Positions 32,601-41,018 of a stretch of DNA of 64,000 nt are shown in pieces; the stretch's first letter is position 1, and each line of letters starts with the position of its first letter. The DNA comes from Zoroaster sp. YZ-2022 (lineage: Eukaryota; Echinodermata; Asteroidea; Forcipulatida; Zoroasteridae). The position numbers and the translations under genes are program-made. Location: assembly GCA_029582265.1 (NCBI GenBank), contig CM055837.1, positions 12,475,926-12,539,925 on the forward strand, in the 5' to 3' direction. Under the pieces are notes generated by a model, which made no database searches, had not been told where the DNA came from, and worked only from the letters and a program-made list of their open reading frames with translations.

Positions 32601-33583
32601 CTAAGTTGATGTTTTGTGTCAAGCTGACTCATTTATCATTCTGTTTCATGAACAAATACAGTGGTTGTCAATCTTCTTTCAACAAAAATTACTAGATTTT
32701 ACATTTCAAAATCAAACCTGATATGAGCATTTATTGATGGGAATAAAAGTTCTCACTTTTTGGAACAGATGCAAAGTTGTTGCTCGCATCGCAGACCACC
32801 GGTCTGTGATGTTGTAAAACAAGATAATGGGTAATTTAAAGTGGTAGAAAATGGACCAAGATATATGCATATTTATCCTGTGTCATCATGAAAGCAATGT
32901 TTATCATCAATTGCAGTTACATTATAAATTCTTTCTTGTCATAACATGCAAAAGACAAAAGTGAAATTTTTCCATATTGCTTTTTGCCATAGGTTAGTTA
33001 ATGGATAATTTTGTTCAAATCTGTTTTATTGCTTATTGTCAGTAGTAAGAAATCATGCGAGTCTTAACTGATTTTTGAAACAGATGAATAATAGTTCGAT
33101 GTTTTTTTAAATTATTGTTATAACAAAAAACATAAAATGAGATAATACATGATTGTTTAAAAGAGTTGTCAATTCTAACTCAATATTGCATTATGTAAAA
33201 TAAAATAGAAAAAAAATGATTTAAAGATATTTTGTTATTTGATGTTAATTTTTGTATTTATCGTTGTGTTGTTTGTCTACAATGTTTTGTACTATTGTCT
33301 GTTACATGTAATGCTTGGCTTGTGGATTTCTGAACATAAGCAGCAGTTGTCTCAAATTTTGTCATGAATTAAGAGTTTAAGATTTTAAAGTGATTTCAAA
33401 TGAACACCATATACATGTATACCTTTCCATGTAAAAATTTTAGTATGCATGAATTTACCATTTTTACAGAAATTGGAAACTGAAGCGACTGATTCTTACC
33501 TTGGATCTGAATGGGCTGATCCTAACAGCTTGAAGAGACAATTCCATGGAATAAGAGATATTAAATGGGGAGGACCACGGTAA
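16599..33583 (+). CDS. CFAP298: Cilia- and flagella-associated protein 298 (C21orf59/kurly)
   Basis: Seven coding exons, joined 16599-16737, 24405-24572, 28213-28280, 30259-30417, 31647-31778, 32238-32333 and 33470-33583, give 291 residues with all phases consistent and GT/AG at every intron. The product matches the CFAP298 family along its whole length: KSGEESQFL near the N terminus, GLTDEQIVDLKLKDEWENKC (about 66-85), DQLRGAVMIVYPMGLPP (about 141-157), DYVGKNEKTKI (about 207-217), GAPARER, and LKRQFHGIRDIKW at the C terminus. Vertebrate CFAP298 is about 290 residues and is needed for cytoplasmic assembly of axonemal dynein arms, for ciliary motility and for ciliary orientation; human mutations cause primary ciliary dyskinesia. 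The start is the ATG at 16599; an in-frame TTG at 16590 is not a eukaryotic start. Introns total about 16 kb and are full of transposons. Confidence 0.97.
17203..18075 (+). repeat. Left inverted arm of foldback element
   Basis: Pairs with 19205-20007. Shared landmarks include GAACGCGGTACCTAACG, GGAGTATTGGAGATAATACA, CCGTACAAAGAGATTTCTTA and CATTGAGTTTGGGCTAGAGC. The left arm has an extra segment of about 90 bp near 17945-18030. Confidence 0.8.
18200..18275. mobile_element. Possible Penelope-like family remnant
   Basis: Only a short match, ATGATGACTTAAATTGCTGG then AACACCATGTGAAATAATCT, to the outer arm of the 23327-24258 element. Confidence 0.35.
18528..18913 (-). mobile_element. tRNA-derived SINE, copy in foldback element
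   Basis: Read on the minus strand: a degraded tRNA-like head (GCCATGGTCGAGCGG, then box-B-like GGTTCGAATCCCA), then CTTGAGCAAGACACTTTACC, the GCGCCTTGAGCACC region and GGCGCCATATAAGTCC-like sequence, ending in a (TTA)n tail at 18528-18562. The head is more diverged than in the copies at 33791 and 50811. Confidence 0.75.
19205..20007 (-). repeat. Right inverted arm of foldback element
   Basis: Complement of the left arm with small differences, including a duplicated GGGCCGACTT-type subrepeat near 19436 and a short insertion near 19955. Confidence 0.8.
20078..20260 (+). repeat. Short GGACACCCTGTTT repeat
   Basis: Four or five imperfect copies of TTGGACACCCTGTTTC. The 60-codon frame here is a by-product. 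Confidence 0.6.
20427..20502. mobile_element. Minimal TTAACCC-type palindromic element
   Basis: CCCTAACTCCCTAGACAACG at the left is mirrored by CTTAGGGAGTTAGGGTT at the right, enclosing one GGAGGATTTTGAAGGATTTT unit. It is the smallest member of the family seen at 21664-22753. Confidence 0.6.
20778..23106. mobile_element. 2.3-kb TIR element AGGCGA..CACCAATAATC
   Basis: AGGCGAGACACCAATAATCA followed by AAGTAGCGTG at the left end is repeated inverted at 23064-23106 (CACGCTACTTTGATTATTGG then TGCTTCGCCT). The inverted repeats span about 40 bp. No transposase frame was found. Much of the interior is a later insertion (21664-22753). Superfamily not assigned. Confidence 0.65.
21664..22753. mobile_element. 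TTAACCC-ended element with expanded TCC minisatellite
   Basis: The left end TTAACCCTAACTCCCTAG and right end GAGGGTTAGGGTTAA form inverted ends. The interior is a minisatellite of CTCAATCCTCCATAATCCTCC-type words. Nested within it is a higher-order unit of about 260-270 bp, marked by CCAATTGGTGATTTTCGAAC at about 21863, 22133, 22394 and 22654. All long frames here are repeat artefacts. Confidence 0.75.
23313..23326 (+). repeat. Target-site duplication, left (14 bp)
   Basis: ATGATTGTGAGATA, repeated perfectly at 24259-24272 on the other side of the Penelope-like element. Confidence 0.8.
23443..23907 (+). pseudogene. GIY-YIG endonuclease domain of a Penelope-like ORF, frameshifted
   Basis: The main frame (154 codons to TAA at 23905-23907) contains STPTRINRIPATERE, TGQNLPTRLKEHRAHGRRGD, FEKSAIVKHSHIKDHQIDW and RRIREAIKIVKHD, the usual downstream half of a Penelope GIY-YIG domain. 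The catalytic GVYRIPCECGKIYIG segment is present but in another frame (from 23535). Two compensating shifts, one before it and one just after YIG, therefore leave the frame open but destroy the active site. The domain would nick target DNA for retrotransposition. Confidence 0.8.
24108..24142 (+). ncRNA. Hammerhead-ribozyme-like motif
   Basis: CTGATGA (24110-24116), a small hairpin TCAG-AGCATA-CTGA, then TC and GAAACGTC (24133-24140). The order CUGANGA, stem II, GAAAC, GUC is that of a minimal hammerhead. In other copies the box is CTGAAGA or CTGAGGA and the hairpin is a 6-bp GATCAG/CTGATC. One or two unpaired bases between the core and stem II, and a very short stem III, depart from the canonical fold, so activity is unproven. 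Confidence 0.4.
24259..24272 (+). repeat. Target-site duplication, right (14 bp)
   Basis: Second copy of ATGATTGTGAGATA. Confidence 0.8.
24405..24572 (+). CDS. CFAP298: CFAP298 coding exon 2
   Basis: Acceptor TTGTATTGTATCAG, donor ATG|GTAAGC. Encodes ELTELSEHG, LPPNMQGLTDEQIVDLKLKD and EWENKC to IGRRNGY, the best-conserved N-terminal block. Entry and exit phase are both 1. Confidence 0.95.
24613..25010. mobile_element. MITE-like element, copy 2 (partner of 483-903)
   Basis: Aligns along its length with 483-903. CTTCATGAAGTGTGCCACTC at the left and GGCATACTTCATG near the right are the inverted ends. It lies just inside CFAP298 intron 2. Confidence 0.7.
26098..26330. mobile_element. Penelope-like family fragment
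   Basis: Carries TTGCAGTAACACCATGTAAA, TCTCCTGAAGACAATCAGAG then TATATTGATCAAAATGTTGA, GGTTCTTCCCAGAACCAA and TTGTGCTACCACAAACC. The hammerhead-like box has lost its GAAA (CAAAA instead). Its flanking AATCTCTTAGGAGTTGTAA and TTACAATTCCTAAGAGAT form an extra inverted pair. Confidence 0.6.
26390..28150 (+). repeat. 40-bp minisatellite, interrupted by an hAT-like MITE
   Basis: The unit is CACTGATATCACATTAGACA plus ATGACATCATGATGACAAAT (40 bp). About five or six copies precede and about 20 follow the insertion at 26611-27279. Copies right of the insertion are nearly identical in the middle and decay toward 28150. There are no unique spacers, so it is not CRISPR-like. The array ends about 60 bases before CFAP298 exon 3. 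Confidence 0.95.
26611..27279. mobile_element. hAT-like MITE inside the 40-bp array
   Basis: The ends TAGGGGTGGACGATAT and ATATCGTCACCCCAA form the GGGGTG..CGATAT inverted ends typical of hAT elements. The flanking 8-mers ATGACCAA (26603-26610) and ATGACAAA (27280-27287) fit an 8-bp hAT target duplication with one mismatch, though the array itself supplies similar words. No transposase is present. Confidence 0.7.
28213..28280 (+). CDS. CFAP298: CFAP298 coding exon 3
   Basis: Acceptor TTATTATTTACAG, donor CCAAA|GTAAGT. Encodes VCNDKMKEVITKTISEAKKA then VSK, aligning with the Lys/Glu-rich NEKMKQVL-type helix of the family. It ends in phase 0. Confidence 0.93.
28440..28805. mobile_element. Dispersed repeat (GGGCATTTATGAAT / CACGTGATTACA family), part 1
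   Basis: Shares ACTGACTCATG-like, TTTTGGGGACACAC, CATTTATGAATG and ACCCTCACGTGATTACA words with copies at 38985-40000 and 57170-58080. It is interrupted at about 28805 by the SINE and continues at about 29370. Confidence 0.55.
28806..29347 (-). mobile_element. tRNA-derived SINE, dimeric copy
   Basis: On the minus strand there are two tRNA-like heads in a row. The outer begins near 29347 (GTCGTGGCCGAGCGG, box B GGTTCGAGCCCCGG); the second begins near 29160 (GTCGTGCGGTCTAGCGCAC with its own box B). Each head is followed by TCCTTGAGCAAGGTACTTAA-type sequence. The rest is the common body (GGAGCTGAGATGG, TTATGAGCAGGG, GCGCCTTGAGCGCCACTTAG) and a (TTA)n tail at 28806-28830. It has split another repeat, whose intact form is seen at 57616. 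Confidence 0.85.
29345..29460. mobile_element. Dispersed repeat, part 2, after SINE insertion
   Basis: TTTTGTCCAATCAGATTGTC then TAAACTGTATTGGGCATTTA, matching 57638-57680 where it directly follows CACGTGATTACA. The doubled ACATTTTGTC near 29350 and 29370 may reflect the insertion. Confidence 0.55.
29519..29854 (+). mobile_element. MITE, AAGTCTCC family, copy 3
   Basis: Ends AAGTCTCCGGTTTCTAG and AGAGAAACTGGAGACTT; interior CCCATATATAAAGTATGG and TGGCTAAGAGAGGCC. A poly-T run of about 34 bases lies at 29571-29604. Confidence 0.75.
30259..30417 (+). CDS. CFAP298: CFAP298 coding exon 4
   Basis: 53 codons running from DQVKANVCMTKQMVKDARDQ through LRGAVMIVYPMGLPP to ELAGTQ, the most conserved core of the family. 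The acceptor AAACAAAG has a poor pyrimidine tract but is fixed by phase and homology. The donor is ACACAG|GTATGC. Confidence 0.93.
31038..31209. repeat. Long near-perfect hairpin
   Basis: AACATGGTTTGAGGGTGGAC, AGTCGATATTAGCTCCCCTC and GGTATTGGAAGTTGAGAAAC run down the left arm and return inverted on the right arm, around a short centre at 31119-31122. The arms are about 80 bp with few differences (for example ACATGTA inserted in the right arm). It lies in CFAP298 intron 4. Confidence 0.9.
31211..31544. mobile_element. MITE with perfect 24-bp TIRs
   Basis: TTTACTATACCTCATACATA then TTCA at 31211-31234 is exactly complementary to 31521-31544. The 334-bp interior is GC-richer than its surroundings and contains further inverted words (GTGCGACTGTTCCCC / CTATTCCCCGATGCGAC). 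It starts two bases after the hairpin at 31038-31209, so the two may be parts of one element. Confidence 0.75.
31647..31778 (+). CDS. CFAP298: CFAP298 coding exon 5
   Basis: 44 codons in phase 0. Contains LWFSGKEIQRGKKLEDYVGK and NEKTKIVVKLQK. Acceptor GACATGGTAG, donor CAAAAG|GTAATC. Confidence 0.94.
31840..31985. mobile_element. Penelope-like arms joined head to head
   Basis: GCGTTTCGATCAGTATACTC, TGATCGTCTTCATTCTCCTG, AAGACGATCAGAGAATACTG and ATCAAAACGTTGAG form a palindrome centred near 31883: two hammerhead-like boxes facing each other with no coding sequence between. The right arm continues with GGTTCTTATCAGAACC. Confidence 0.7.
32238..32333 (+). CDS. CFAP298: CFAP298 coding exon 6
   Basis: 32 codons, KGHGAPARERVFTEEEQKEM to KKQEEHK, matching the invariant GAPARE box. 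Acceptor TTATTTTTTGTAG, donor CATAAG|GTAAAA. Confidence 0.95.
33470..33583 (+). CDS. CFAP298: CFAP298 coding exon 7 and stop
   Basis: Acceptor CCATTTTTACAG. Encodes KLETEATDSYLGSEWADPNS then LKRQFHGIRDIKWGGPR and TAA at 33581-33583. The C terminus agrees with the family ending, FHGxxDIKWRPR-like. Confidence 0.95.
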   Translation, partial: KLETEATDSYLGSEWADPNSLKRQFHGIRDIKWGGPR

Positions 33584-33683
33584 CATTTCCTGCATACAGC
33601 ATTCATACAGCATTCATACATCATGCATCCATCATGCATCTTATCTACTTTTATCTGTTTATCTATTGAATGCCATGTTTTGG

Positions 33684-33689
33684 ATTAAA
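33684..33689 (+). promoter_or_regulatory. Candidate polyadenylation signal of CFAP298
   Basis: ATTAAA, 101 bases after the stop codon, followed by T-rich sequence. Chosen by position only. Confidence 0.35.
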
Positions 33690-33790
33690 ACAATATTTGT
33701 TACTGTTAAGTTTTATCAAGGATTTTGTAAATGAGGTTGGAGTTATATTATGATCCTAATGTGGGGCAAATATTGAATCAGAACTCATTG

Positions 33791-34032
33791 GAGTGTCGTG
33801 GCCGAGCGGTCTAGCGCACCGAACTCAAGTTCTGGTGTTGCCAGCAGCAGGGTGTGGGTTCGAGCCCCAGTCGTGACACTTGTGTCCTTGAGCAAGGTAC
33901 TTAACCATAATTGCTTCGTCCTTCGGATGGGACGTAAGTCAGAGGTCCCGTGTGTGTTGTGTAATGCACGTAAAAAAGAATGCGCCTTGAGCACCACTTA
34001 GTTGGTGGATACGTGCGCTATATAAGTCCACA

Positions 34033-34072
<40 letters not shown>
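33791..34072 (+). mobile_element. tRNA-derived SINE, monomeric copy
   Basis: Head GAGTGTCGTGGCCGAGCGGT (box A 33799-33809), box B GGTTCGAGCCC (33857-33867), then CTTGAGCAAGGTACTTAACC, TTCGGATGGGACGTAA, GCGCCTTGAGCACCACTTAG, GTGCGCTATATAAGTCC and a (TTA)n tail at 34035-34072. The head resembles a Ser/Leu-class tRNA. The second head and long middle seen in the dimeric copies are missing. Confidence 0.85.
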
Positions 34073-34074
<2 letters not shown>

Positions 34075-34364
34075 ATAATCAATACCTAAAGGAATATCCC
34101 TGACTGTTTGGCTTAATAGTGGCCTATGGATTGTGTTCTAAATATAATTATACAAATGATTATTGAATGGGGAAAGTGCTTATGTCCCTCACTCACCCAT
34201 GTACTAAGATATTGACAACATGTTGCAGGACGGCACCTTTTTTGTAAAATATCAAAACATTAACAAAATATGCAGTTTATGTTGTTTACTCAAACCATGG
34301 ACAGTTTTATATAATTTCTTGAAAATGAGAGGTTTGAAAGGAATGTACATTTCTAAAAAAAAAC

Positions 34365-34430
34365 ATCCATGTTGTACCTTCCCTTGAACATCCGTGTAGT
34401 ACCTTCCCTTGAACATCCGTGTTGTACATA
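34365..34430. repeat. Short CTTCCCTTGAACATCCGTG repeat
   Basis: Three tandem copies of a unit of about 28 bases (TTGTACCTTCCCTTGAACAT). Confidence 0.7.
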
Positions 34431-34568
34431 ACAAGAAAAGATTGTGTCTAATCATTTGTTTTACAATAATTATGAGTAATCCATCCACAGTAGGATGCAG
34501 AGTTCTATATAGAACATACATATGACTTGTTTACACTTTCTGTGTACCAGAGTGATTTCCTGCCGGGC

Positions 34569-35030
34569 AAAAGTGTGTGTATTTGTAATTTTCAGATGAA
34601 TAAGATTTGAGATATAATGTTAGTGCCTTATTAAATATAACTCAAATTAAAAAAAAACAAATCTAAAGTCGAAAACTTATTTACCTTTGTCCAAGTGATA
34701 GGAAACAGTCAGGGGCACGGCTAACATTTCGCTTGGGCGATCTTCAATTTATTAAATGTTGAGAAAAGTAATCAGAGCAGAGATAAATATGTCACAGTGA
34801 AGAGCAAATGTAATTGGTTGAAACTTCAAAAAGAATCACACAGTGCCAAAACCTGACCAATCACAGGCTACAACACTAAAAACAGTAATGTTCTGACGTG
34901 CGTCATGCACGCGCTTAGCCATGCATATATACGCTCCCAAAAGTGTGTGTATTTGTAATTTTCAGATGAATAAGATTTGAGATATAATGTTAGTGCCTTA
35001 TTAAATATAACTCAATTTAAAAAAAATCTA
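34569..35030 (+). repeat. Pair of ~95-bp direct repeats 370 bp apart
   Basis: AAAAGTGTGTGTATTTGTAA through TTTTCAGATGAATAAGATTT to TAAATATAACTCAA at 34569-34665 recurs almost unchanged at 34939-35030. The layout resembles a small element with terminal direct repeats, or a local duplication. Confidence 0.7.
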
Positions 35031-35844
35031 AAAGTCAGATTTGATGGTTTCTTGTCATACACCAGTGTACATTTTGTGCCCGGCACAGTTTGACTTTTGG
35101 GGCTGTTTTGTAAACGTGATGTCATTGGTCACGTCCTCTATAGGCTTAGTGCCACTTGACTCCATTTGTTATCACTGAGTCTTCATAAATAAACCACAAT
35201 CCAGATTCAGCAATAGTCCCTCCCACCCTTAACAAAGTATGAAAACTTGGAAGTCTTACATCAAGGTGTTTATTAACACTGCATGTGTGCTGGTAAAGCA
35301 CTAAATATCTGGGCTTATGACTTAGCTGTACATGCAGATGAGTTCAACTTCATTCTTAGCATTACCAGATTATGAAATGTAGATACATAGTGTCTGATGA
35401 ACAAGTACTATATGAGCAGCATTTCACCATGGAGAAATTGTTTCATGATAAACTGACAGTTTGATTGTATTAATCCAAAAAGTGGAAATGATTAATGGTA
35501 AATAGCAACGGTTGTCAGGTATGTTGTTTGATTGACAGACTGGCTTGGTGTATTGAGACCAGGGTCTTATAGGGAACAGTAATACACAGTCAGTGCACAA
35601 CTTCTGAAAAGTGCTTCCGTTTTGTCACAAGAGGGCGATATTTTTACTTACCTTTTACGTCATCACAGCAGAATTTCGACCCCAGAACGGAATGTAAAGT
35701 AGATGTAAATTATATGCAAACATTTCAGGCAGGGAATACCCTGTACGTCACTCTTCGAATAAGGTTTCAGCGGGAGGTTTGTTTTATTCATGTGCGTTGT
35801 GCTGAGAAATTACTTTGGGTAACAATGGCTCAAGAGGTTAGAAA

Positions 35845-36640
35845 CTCCGGGTATAAATACGTAAGGATATCGAGGGGGTGAGAGAAGACTGAAATCTTGG
35901 GAGTGAGTGCGGTAGCACTGAGAGAGCGGTAGCTCCAGTAGTGGATCAAGTTTTGATCAATCTATAGGGACTAAGTTCCCCAGTATTTTGTGGCAGAAAG
36001 CGTCGGATTACGCTTTGGAGAAGAGTGGCGGTAGCCAAGCAATTTATAGCCTGGAAGAGATTTTGTTCGGCAAAATACAATGTAGTCTTTTCTTCAGTCT
36101 AGACCCTACATCCCGTATTTATACCACAGGGAGCCAGTTTAAACTGTAAGTTGAATGTTTATTTATTGATGAAGACTTACTGATTTTAGGATAACAGATA
36201 TTGGTGTTATTTTTCACTTTGTTAATATCATAGACATAAGAATAATCCTATTTTCTTTATTCAGCGATTCTGTAAAACTGGTAGCAGATTAGTAATTAAC
36301 GATATGTATTTTCAGTACCTTTTCGAGTTGGGGTTTCAAGAAACCATCAACTATGTTTTGGATACGTATTTGTTATTTAAGATATAAGCTGCTTTAAACT
36401 TGTCGGAAGGGCTCGGGCTTGTTAGTAGTCATGGATTTATTCACTATTTTCCCAGGGCTCCCTTTGTTGGAATCAACTTTATTCAGGACGAAAGCATCAC
36501 ATTTTGGAGACAAAGATATCACCCACCATAGCTACGATGACTCCCTTTTGACATCCCTCCAATCCAAGTAGCTCAACCTAGTGGGGAGTCGTGAACGGGG
36601 AAAACACATACTCCAGACGGTGAACTTTTAACTTCAAATG
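35845..36640 (+). other. TATA-box region with donor/acceptor pair; possible LTR relic
   Basis: GGTATAAATACG at 35850 is followed by GC-richer sequence to GCCAGTTTAAACT|GTAAGT near 36148. After about 300 AT-rich bases comes TTTTCCCAG|GGCTCCC near 36452. The same TATAAATACG word is inverted at 36113-36124. It could be a two-exon non-coding transcript or the leader of a decayed LTR element. No gag/pol coding and no second LTR were seen. Confidence 0.25.
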
Positions 36641-36859
36641 GTGGTGGTGGTGGTGGTTTTGTAGTTATAATTTATAACTGCATTTTTGTATAGTTGAGTC
36701 CAACTTTAATAGATGATATATTTAGTATTATTTTCTTTCTAAACGAGAAGTTTTAGTTTAAATTCTTGGTTGGTGTGTTTTTTGTGAGTGACTTGGCCCA
36801 GACGCATTGCGCGTGAGGGCAGGTGGACCCGGGGTTGTGACACGTTTAATTGCAAATAT

Positions 36860-37980
36860 GCACGGCACACAATATTGATATTTGCATATATAACGAACTG
36901 TGAGTGTCAATTTAAAAAATTATATCAAATCTGAACCTTTCTTTTAAAAAAATATTGTATTGTTCAATCCCAGTTATTGAAAAGGGGAATACAATTTTAT
37001 TTCGAGAGATTTTATGATAAAAATATTAACATTTATTTACGGAAATTTCGGTTATAGAAAGTCACCTTTTAACATGTTATTGAATTACTGCAGTAGATTT
37101 TTGCAAATAAACATTGCGCGTTGCACACTGACTACAACTACCACCTAGTAGGATTGTGAAATGAGTTCCAAGATTTTAAAGTTTGCAGAAACTACATGCA
37201 AGAGACTAAAATGGAGATAATGATGTTATTTTATTTAAATTTGTCATTTTGCACTATAATATAAATATATGTATATACAATGGAAGCATTAAAATGTTCT
37301 TAAGTGAAAATGACAACAATTAGGGAAATAACTACATGTGGCAATGTCATATTATATATGAATACATTAAACACCTTACTGGTTTCTCTACATAAGATTG
37401 TAAACCATTGCTAATAATAAATATGGTACATTCACCACAATGTGTTTATGTTAAAGACATCAAGCAAAGGCAATACATTAAATATATGTACACATACCAA
37501 ACAGCTCAATAGAAGGGCATTATTTAACATGTTATTCAAATGGAGAACCTTTGTGATGTGGCTGATTGAGATGAGTACATCTACCTACATGTAGTCTGTT
37601 ATCTAATGGCATATTAGACACACATCGCTTGCACAAATCTCTTATACTTCTGGTCCCGGATACTTCCAATTTGTATTTATATCCATCAAGCTATTGGCAA
37701 TTACATTTAGATGAGCTCATAATTAAAATACAAATGTAATATATTGGTTGTTAATAAATACATGCTAAACAGTATAACACTGTTAATAACGAGCATAATG
37801 GGATTAAGTCAACACCAAATGTTAACTATCCTTTTTAAATGACAACCGTGTCAAATCAACAAAATTAAATATAATTCCAGGCTGTACTTGCCTTCTGAAA
37901 TGGAACAGTGCAGATTTACCTTGTGATACATTATTCATTACATTTTTAAAGGTAGTGTACTATTGGTAAATGTCTGTAAG
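36860..37980. other. AT-rich non-coding sequence
   Basis: No gene or clear repeat recognised. Confidence 0.4.
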
Positions 37981-37989
37981 TCCAAAAAA

Positions 37990-38272
37990 AGAAAGTCTCT
38001 TTGGTAAGAAATGATGTCCAATTGTAGCCAAAATTGCTGCATCAATCGGAATTCTGCCATGCTGCGTTTTAAATGAATGTTTGCCCAATCTGTGAGGCAT
38101 CTCTTAGCCACTATACTTTGTGTATGGGAAATTTGGTCTGGTTGCAATAACCACACGTTAACATGTATCACTTAAAATAAAAAGATTACCACCCCCCCCC
38201 CCAAAAAAAGTGTGTGACCGCACTGATATTGAAGATGACCTAACACTGTATGACCAGAAACCAGAAGACTTT
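37990..38272 (-). mobile_element. MITE, AAGTCTCC family, copy 4
   Basis: Minus-strand copy: AAGTCTTCTGGTTTCTGGTC at the 38272 end, core CCCATACACAAAGTATAG and TGGCTAAGAGATGCC, ending at AGAGACTTTC near 37992. A C/A-rich run (38193-38208) replaces the poly-T region of the other copies. Confidence 0.7.
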
Positions 38273-38984
38273 TTTAGGTGGCCTAATAGAACCAAGAGAT
38301 ATTTACAGAAATCAACTTGTAAAAGCTTCAACTTCTTTAGATGTGTCATGAAAGAGAATACAGTATAAACACATTTAGATTACATGTATTTGTATTCATT
38401 TTTAAAATGTTTTATAAAGCTTTTAGATAATAATTCTCACACCTTCTTTAAAGCACTCATAGTCACATGTCATTTCTACAATGCAGCCCCTCTCATATAA
38501 AGCGAATAATTAGTTTTACCATTTTTCTATATCAGGTCACACTGACCTTTATACATCACTTCAGCTACAATTCATTTGCAAAGTAACAACCCATCCTGGA
38601 AATTGAATGATGGTGAGATAGCCGATGGTGAGATAGCCAATGGCAGCAATCTGTATGTTCAATGATATGTATCTATAGGCAAAAGCCCTGATACCACCGT
38701 ATTGTATAATGCTGACAAACTGGATATAAGGGTCAGGTTTATTTTAACAAAATGTTCAGTATAGTATTAATGTATATTCATTATTAGCTGTATTGTAATG
38801 ACCAGATCCTATAACGCATAACTAAATCAGAATATATATTTTGTTAATTAAAGATTGAGATGTTTGTCAAAACTTAAATACAAATTTGCCTTTTTAATAA
38901 ATGGAGGCAGGAAGTTCAAAATGATTTTGAAATATTTCATGCTGTAAATTGATGATACTGGTGGTGAGCTCATAATAAATTACT

Positions 38985-40000
38985 ATTCATAAATGCCCAA
39001 AATGTTAAGATGAAACATGATCATATAACCAACCAGCAAGTATGTGAGTATGCATCACACAGGAATAAACCAATCAGAGTGTAGAAGTTTGTATCACATG
39101 ACGCAAACTCTCAGGCCAAGGTTAAGGTGGTCAGTTATGAATGAGAATAAAATTTTGACTCTTCGCCAACAGGTAATAAAGGAAATCTCCTTAGACTATG
39201 TCCATTCGTCTTTATCCTGTGGTAAAGATAACGCAACTAACTTTTATTCTCTGATTGGTAGAAACAAGATCCAAATTCATTGCATAAATGCTGTTACATT
39301 AAGTCAGTGCAAGATGTGTGATGCAGAACTGAACCAACCAAAGTCAACTACACATTGATTTGTGTCAATGCATGCTTAGTTGGTGTTTCATCTGTCCCAA
39401 AATATGTGCATTTTTCAGTTTCTAACAAAGACTTAATACTGAAAATTTGAAAATAAAATCAAGATGGGCAAGATTTAATAATGAGAATAAAGCTTGGTTT
39501 TTTATCCTGTGGGGTGACGGGTGATAAGAATCCATGGCTATACCCACATCTTATCTAAGTCTTTATCCTATATTTATAAATGCCCATGATAGTATAGACT
39601 AAACTTAATCACGTGGGGGTGTATAAATGGGTGTATTAATAGATGGTAAAGGCACGGCTTATCAAAATCAGAGCGGCGCATATTTATCACCTGTTTGCCA
39701 GCTGTTCTATTTAGCCGACACGTGACGCACATTTGAACCAATCCGAGAGACGAAGATTGTTTTTGATCATACTGACTCATGTTCTTTGAAAGTGTTTTGT
39801 GTGTCCCCAAAATGTGAATTTGCCCATTTCTATTTGGATTTATTCAACCAAAGGAAAGTTTGACGCTTTGTCTTTACTGCAGAATAATGACCTGTTTTGT
39901 GCGTGGTCATGGGCGATAAGTCGTGCCCAAAGTTATGACCACACACAAAACCGGTCATTAACGTTCAATAAAGACAGCACGACTAACTTTGATTCCCTGA
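38985..40000. mobile_element. Dispersed repeat family copies (CATTTATGAAT / CACGTGATTA)
   Basis: Two adjoining diverged copies. Landmarks are ATTCATAAATGCCC at 38988, ATAAATGCCCATGATAGTAT at 39576, AATCACGTGGGGGTGTATAA at 39608, CATACTGACTCATG at 39766 and GTGTGTCCCCAAAATGTGAA at 39799. The frames in this stretch are fragments of the repeat, not genes. Confidence 0.5.
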
Positions 40001-40699
40001 TCAAATACCCGAGTTATTTAAGCTCCATTAACATTAATACCCTGACTTGCAAACAATTGTTATTGCTGTTCAGCAACATACTAAACTTACATGTACAGCT
40101 TCTTAGGATTACAATACAACAATTTGTTGCTGTTTATCCCCTAACCATGCTAAGACAACTTGTACACACACAACATGCGGGGCATATTTAACACAAGATG
40201 CATACTGGCATGTATGAAAACACATACAGTTGTTTTAGATTTCTATATGTACTTACTTTACATAGCCAAAGTTAGTTCCTGATAGACTGCAACTTTACGA
40301 GCAACATGGATGTGGCTTTGAGCAGTGTTGAGCTTTCTAATTGTTCTATGCAATTTTCTAGTGCCGGATTCACTTCAGTATAAGCACCTTGTGTGGCACT
40401 TGAGTATTTCAACAAAATCATTAGTCATAAGTAATGATTTTACTGAAACACTCATGTGCAGCACCGTGCTTACACGTAATGCATACTTGCATGTTCAAAA
40501 ATGGGTTGTCTTTACCCCATAAAGATGGCTAATTAAGCATTTGTTGTGTCATAAAAATTTCATTCATGAAAATATTAACAAATGCTTTGTATGTGTGTTT
40601 ACACATTTTGTGTGTTGAACAAATACACAGCAGAATTCACGTTTGAACACTTTTCATTGTTTGTCTCAGATTGGGTTGGTCATGTGATATTACTAATAT

Positions 40700-41018
40700 T
40701 AACCCTAACTCCCTAGGCCCATTTGCTTACATATATAACCTGAATCCTCCAAAATCCTTCAGTAGTAAAGCAAGCACATGACATGTATGCACACATGTGT
40801 TACTAATCTGTGATACATGTACATGGCCAGGGACCTTCCCTGCATGCATGGAGCAATAAACAGTGTCCACTGACCCAAGCACTGACCTTGCAATCACTAC
40901 AACAAACATGGATGTACATGTACCATGGAAAGGCAAGTATGCCTAATAACCTCAATCCTCCAAAAATCATTCACTTTAGCAAAGAGGATTTTGGAAGATT
41001 TAGGAAGGTTAGGGTTTA
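40700..41018. mobile_element. TTAACCC-ended element
   Basis: TTAACCCTAACTCCCTAGGC at the left, GGAAGGTTAGGGTTTAA at the right, with AATCCTCCAAAATCCTTC and GAGGATTTTGGAAGATTTAG inside. Same family as 20427 and 21664, without minisatellite expansion. Confidence 0.65.

Noticed and set aside
33791..33870. Genuine tRNA gene
   Set aside because: Box A and B are good, but the sequence continues into a dispersed SINE body with a (TTA)n tail and recurs four times in the window.
39044..39358. 104-codon plus-strand gene
   Set aside because: Falls in a diverged dispersed repeat with related frames at 28547 and 57170.
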